5,958 bases of DNA, taken from contig URKM01000073.1 in the NCBI GenBank assembly GCA_900548365.1, positions 1-5,958 of the forward strand, read 5' to 3'. This DNA is from an uncultured Collinsella sp. (GTDB lineage Bacteria; Actinomycetota; Coriobacteriia; Coriobacteriales; Coriobacteriaceae). Both the position numbers and the translations under genes were made by a program. Below are positions 4,802 through 5,958 of the stretch, piece after piece (position 1 is the stretch's first letter; the number at the start of each line of letters is the position of its first letter). The notes under the pieces were generated by a model. That model was given only the letters and a program-made list of their open reading frames with translations. It ran no database searches and had not been told where the DNA came from.

Positions 4802-5958
4802 ATGGCGGAGCCTGATTCGAAAATTGCAGCTGTCGAGGCATCCGCGTATGCCGCCGCCAGTTCAACCGAATCGAGTTTCATAGAGTCCTTTGCTCGTAAG
4901 TACCCGCGTTCCATCCTTGAGATTCTTCTGTGCGATCGCACAACGGGGCGCAACATCATTTGGGCCGATAACGAATATGAAGTCCTGGGTGACGGTTATA
5001 TGGGCGACGACGAGATTACCGTTGAGAAGATTACGGGTATGAATTCCGGCGTCATCAAGCCTCGCATCGCCAAAGCGCTGGAAAGGCAGTCTCAGCGTAC
5101 TAAGAGCCGTGCCGAGGTCTTTACGCCTTCATGGCTGTGTAATCAGATGAACAACGACCTTGATGAGGTGTGGTTCGGCAAACGTGACGTCTTCAACGTC
5201 GAGGACTCCCAAAATCATTCCTGGAGAGCCACCACCGATTCCATCGAGTTTCCGCGACGCAAAAAAGGGCACGGTTGGCATGCCTATGTGGAGGCTCCGC
5301 GGCTCGAGATTACGTGCGGTGAAGCGCCGTTCGTGTGCTCGCGCTACGATACCGTCACGGGCGATGGGTTACCCGTGCGCGAACGCGTGGGCTTTCTTGA
5401 TCGCAAACTGCGTGTCGTGACCGAGAGGACCAAGACCCGCAAAGAATGGGTGCGTCGTGCGCTCGAAGCGCTGCGGGCGACGTATGGCTTCGAATACCAG
5501 GGCGACAATTTGCTCATCGCGCGCATCAACGTGTTCGAGACGTTCGCCGAGCATCTCCGCGACCGCTGGGGGTCGGGTGCCATGCAAGAAGAGCTTGAGC
5601 AAGCGGCATGGATTGTATCTTGGAACTTTTGGCAGATGAACGGATTCACCGACGCCGTACCTACCAATAAGACGGGCGCCGAGGTGGAGTCGACTCTTGG
5701 AACCTTCAAAGAGCCCGAACCTGAGCCCATGCAGCAATCTCTGTTCGACTTGTTCGATAACGTGTTTCCAGACGAGAAAGTCGAAGAGGGTGAGAAGGCA
5801 TCGAGGGAGATGGTGCCCTTATGCGTGATATACGACTGGAAAAACGGCAGGCCTTTTGAATTTGCGGCATTGAAAAGACAGGTGGCTGATACCATGACTC
5901 ACAGCACAGCACAGCACAGCACAGCACAGCACAGCACAGCACAGCACAGCACAGCACA
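4802..5958 (+). CDS. Restriction-modification 'subunit M' family protein with a CACAG repeat tail (runs off the right edge)
   Basis: At least 385 residues are encoded. The sequence matches, from memory, the family annotated 'restriction endonuclease subunit M'. Blocks in order are YPRSILEILLCDRTTGRNIIWA (34-55), R103-A-E-V-F-T-P-S-W-L-C-N114, YVEAPRLEITCGEAPF (162-177), GFLDRKLRVV (197-206), YGFEYQGDNLLIAR (228-241), WIVSWNFWQMNG (270-281) and IYDW (343-346). EVFTP resembles the FTP motif of N6-adenine methylases, and LEITCGEAPF may be the S-adenosylmethionine site. No NPPY motif IV appears, so catalysis by this chain alone is uncertain. From residue 367 the protein becomes HSTAQ repeats encoded by CACAG units, right after the conserved end of the family. 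GGGGG at 4786-4790 lies 11 bases before ATG 4802. GTG 4790 and ATG 4760 are in-frame alternatives with worse ribosome binding sites. A helicase or nuclease partner would be expected downstream, outside the window. Confidence 0.8.
   Translation, partial: MAEPDSKIAAVEASAYAAASSTESSFIESFARKYPRSILEILLCDRTTGRNIIWADNEYEVLGDGYMGDDEITVEKITGMNSGVIKPRIAKALERQSQRTKSRAEVFTPSWLCNQMNNDLDEVWFGKRDVFNVEDSQNHSWRATTDSIEFPRRKKGHGWHAYVEAPRLEITCGEAPFVCSRYDTVTGDGLPVRERVGFLDRKLRVVTERTKTRKEWVRRALEALRATYGFEYQGDNLLIARINVFETFAEHLRDRWGSGAMQEELEQAAWIVSWNFWQMNGFTDAVPTNKTGAEVESTLGTFKEPEPEPMQQSLFDLFDNVFPDEKVEEGEKASREMVPLCVIYDWKNGRPFEFAALKRQVADTMTHSTAQHSTAQHSTAQHSTA
5900..5958. repeat. Pentanucleotide simple sequence repeat (CACAG)n, at least 11.8 units, inside a coding region
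   Basis: From 5900 to the window end the sequence is perfectly periodic with unit CACAG: 11 full units plus four bases. It continues beyond the edge. Because five is not a multiple of three, gain or loss of a unit shifts the frame. The unit contains no stop in any forward frame; all three encode rotations of HSTAQ. Perfect short tandem repeats in restriction-modification genes are the usual substrate for slipped-strand phase variation. The window ending inside the repeat may mark an assembly break. Confidence 0.95.

Noticed and set aside
5344..5957. Minus-strand ORFs across the end of the modification gene, including one translating the repeat as LCCAV units
   Set aside because: They are antisense to a well-recognised coding frame, have no family motifs, and exist only because the repeat lacks stops on this strand too.

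Overview
This is a high-GC bacterial window, partial at both ends. It reads as a core chromosomal gene followed by an accessory 'defence and stress' island. The left edge holds the N-terminus of a GyrB/ParE-type topoisomerase whose wording (MAKNTANYGNDS..., then the EILSNAVDEA ATPase motif) recalls Coriobacteriia such as Collinsella. Overall base composition, the actinobacterial-type LexA box and the protein styles agree. The genus is inferred from memory of family sequences, not from a search.

Layout from left to right. (1) 1-232, minus: start of gyrB/parE. (2) 233-515: divergent intergenic region with a textbook LexA/SOS box (336-349) and, further right, a promoter/operator-like direct repeat. 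(3) 516-1082, plus: a DinJ/RelB antitoxin and YafQ toxin pair. (4) 1169-1735, plus: KptA/Tpt1-type RNA 2'-phosphotransferase. Its stop overlaps the start of a 21-codon stub of a metallophosphoesterase. (5) 1828-2103, plus: a 91-residue protein of unknown function, whose stop overlaps another short stub. (6) 2283-3326, minus: class II Fic AMP-transferase with a C-terminal winged helix. It is preceded by five copies of a 12-bp motif set on an exact 20-bp pitch around its promoter and ribosome binding site. (7) 3467-4486, minus: Mrr-type restriction endonuclease with an N-terminal PUA/EVE-like region. (8) 4487-4801: divergent intergenic region with a promoter-like element for mrr and a perfect hairpin in the leader of the next gene. 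(9) 4802-end, plus: a 'restriction endonuclease subunit M' family protein. Its C-terminus runs into at least 11 tandem copies of the pentanucleotide CACAG, where the window stops.

How it fits together: the toxin-antitoxin pair, Fic, Mrr, the modification-subunit gene and KptA are typical of a variable stress/defence locus. The two most notable signals are the CACAG tract and the fic operator array. The tract is open in all three frames, so changes in repeat number would switch the reading frame of a restriction-modification gene (phase variation). The array has an inverted 2+3 arrangement, helically phased, and it covers the core promoter and the Shine-Dalgarno. A LexA box near dinJ-yafQ echoes the damage-inducible dinJ-yafQ locus of E. 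coli. Two very short coding stubs, each overlapping the stop of the gene before it, suggest the middle of the island has lost genes by deletion.

No tRNA, rRNA, CRISPR array, insertion sequence or transposase was seen.
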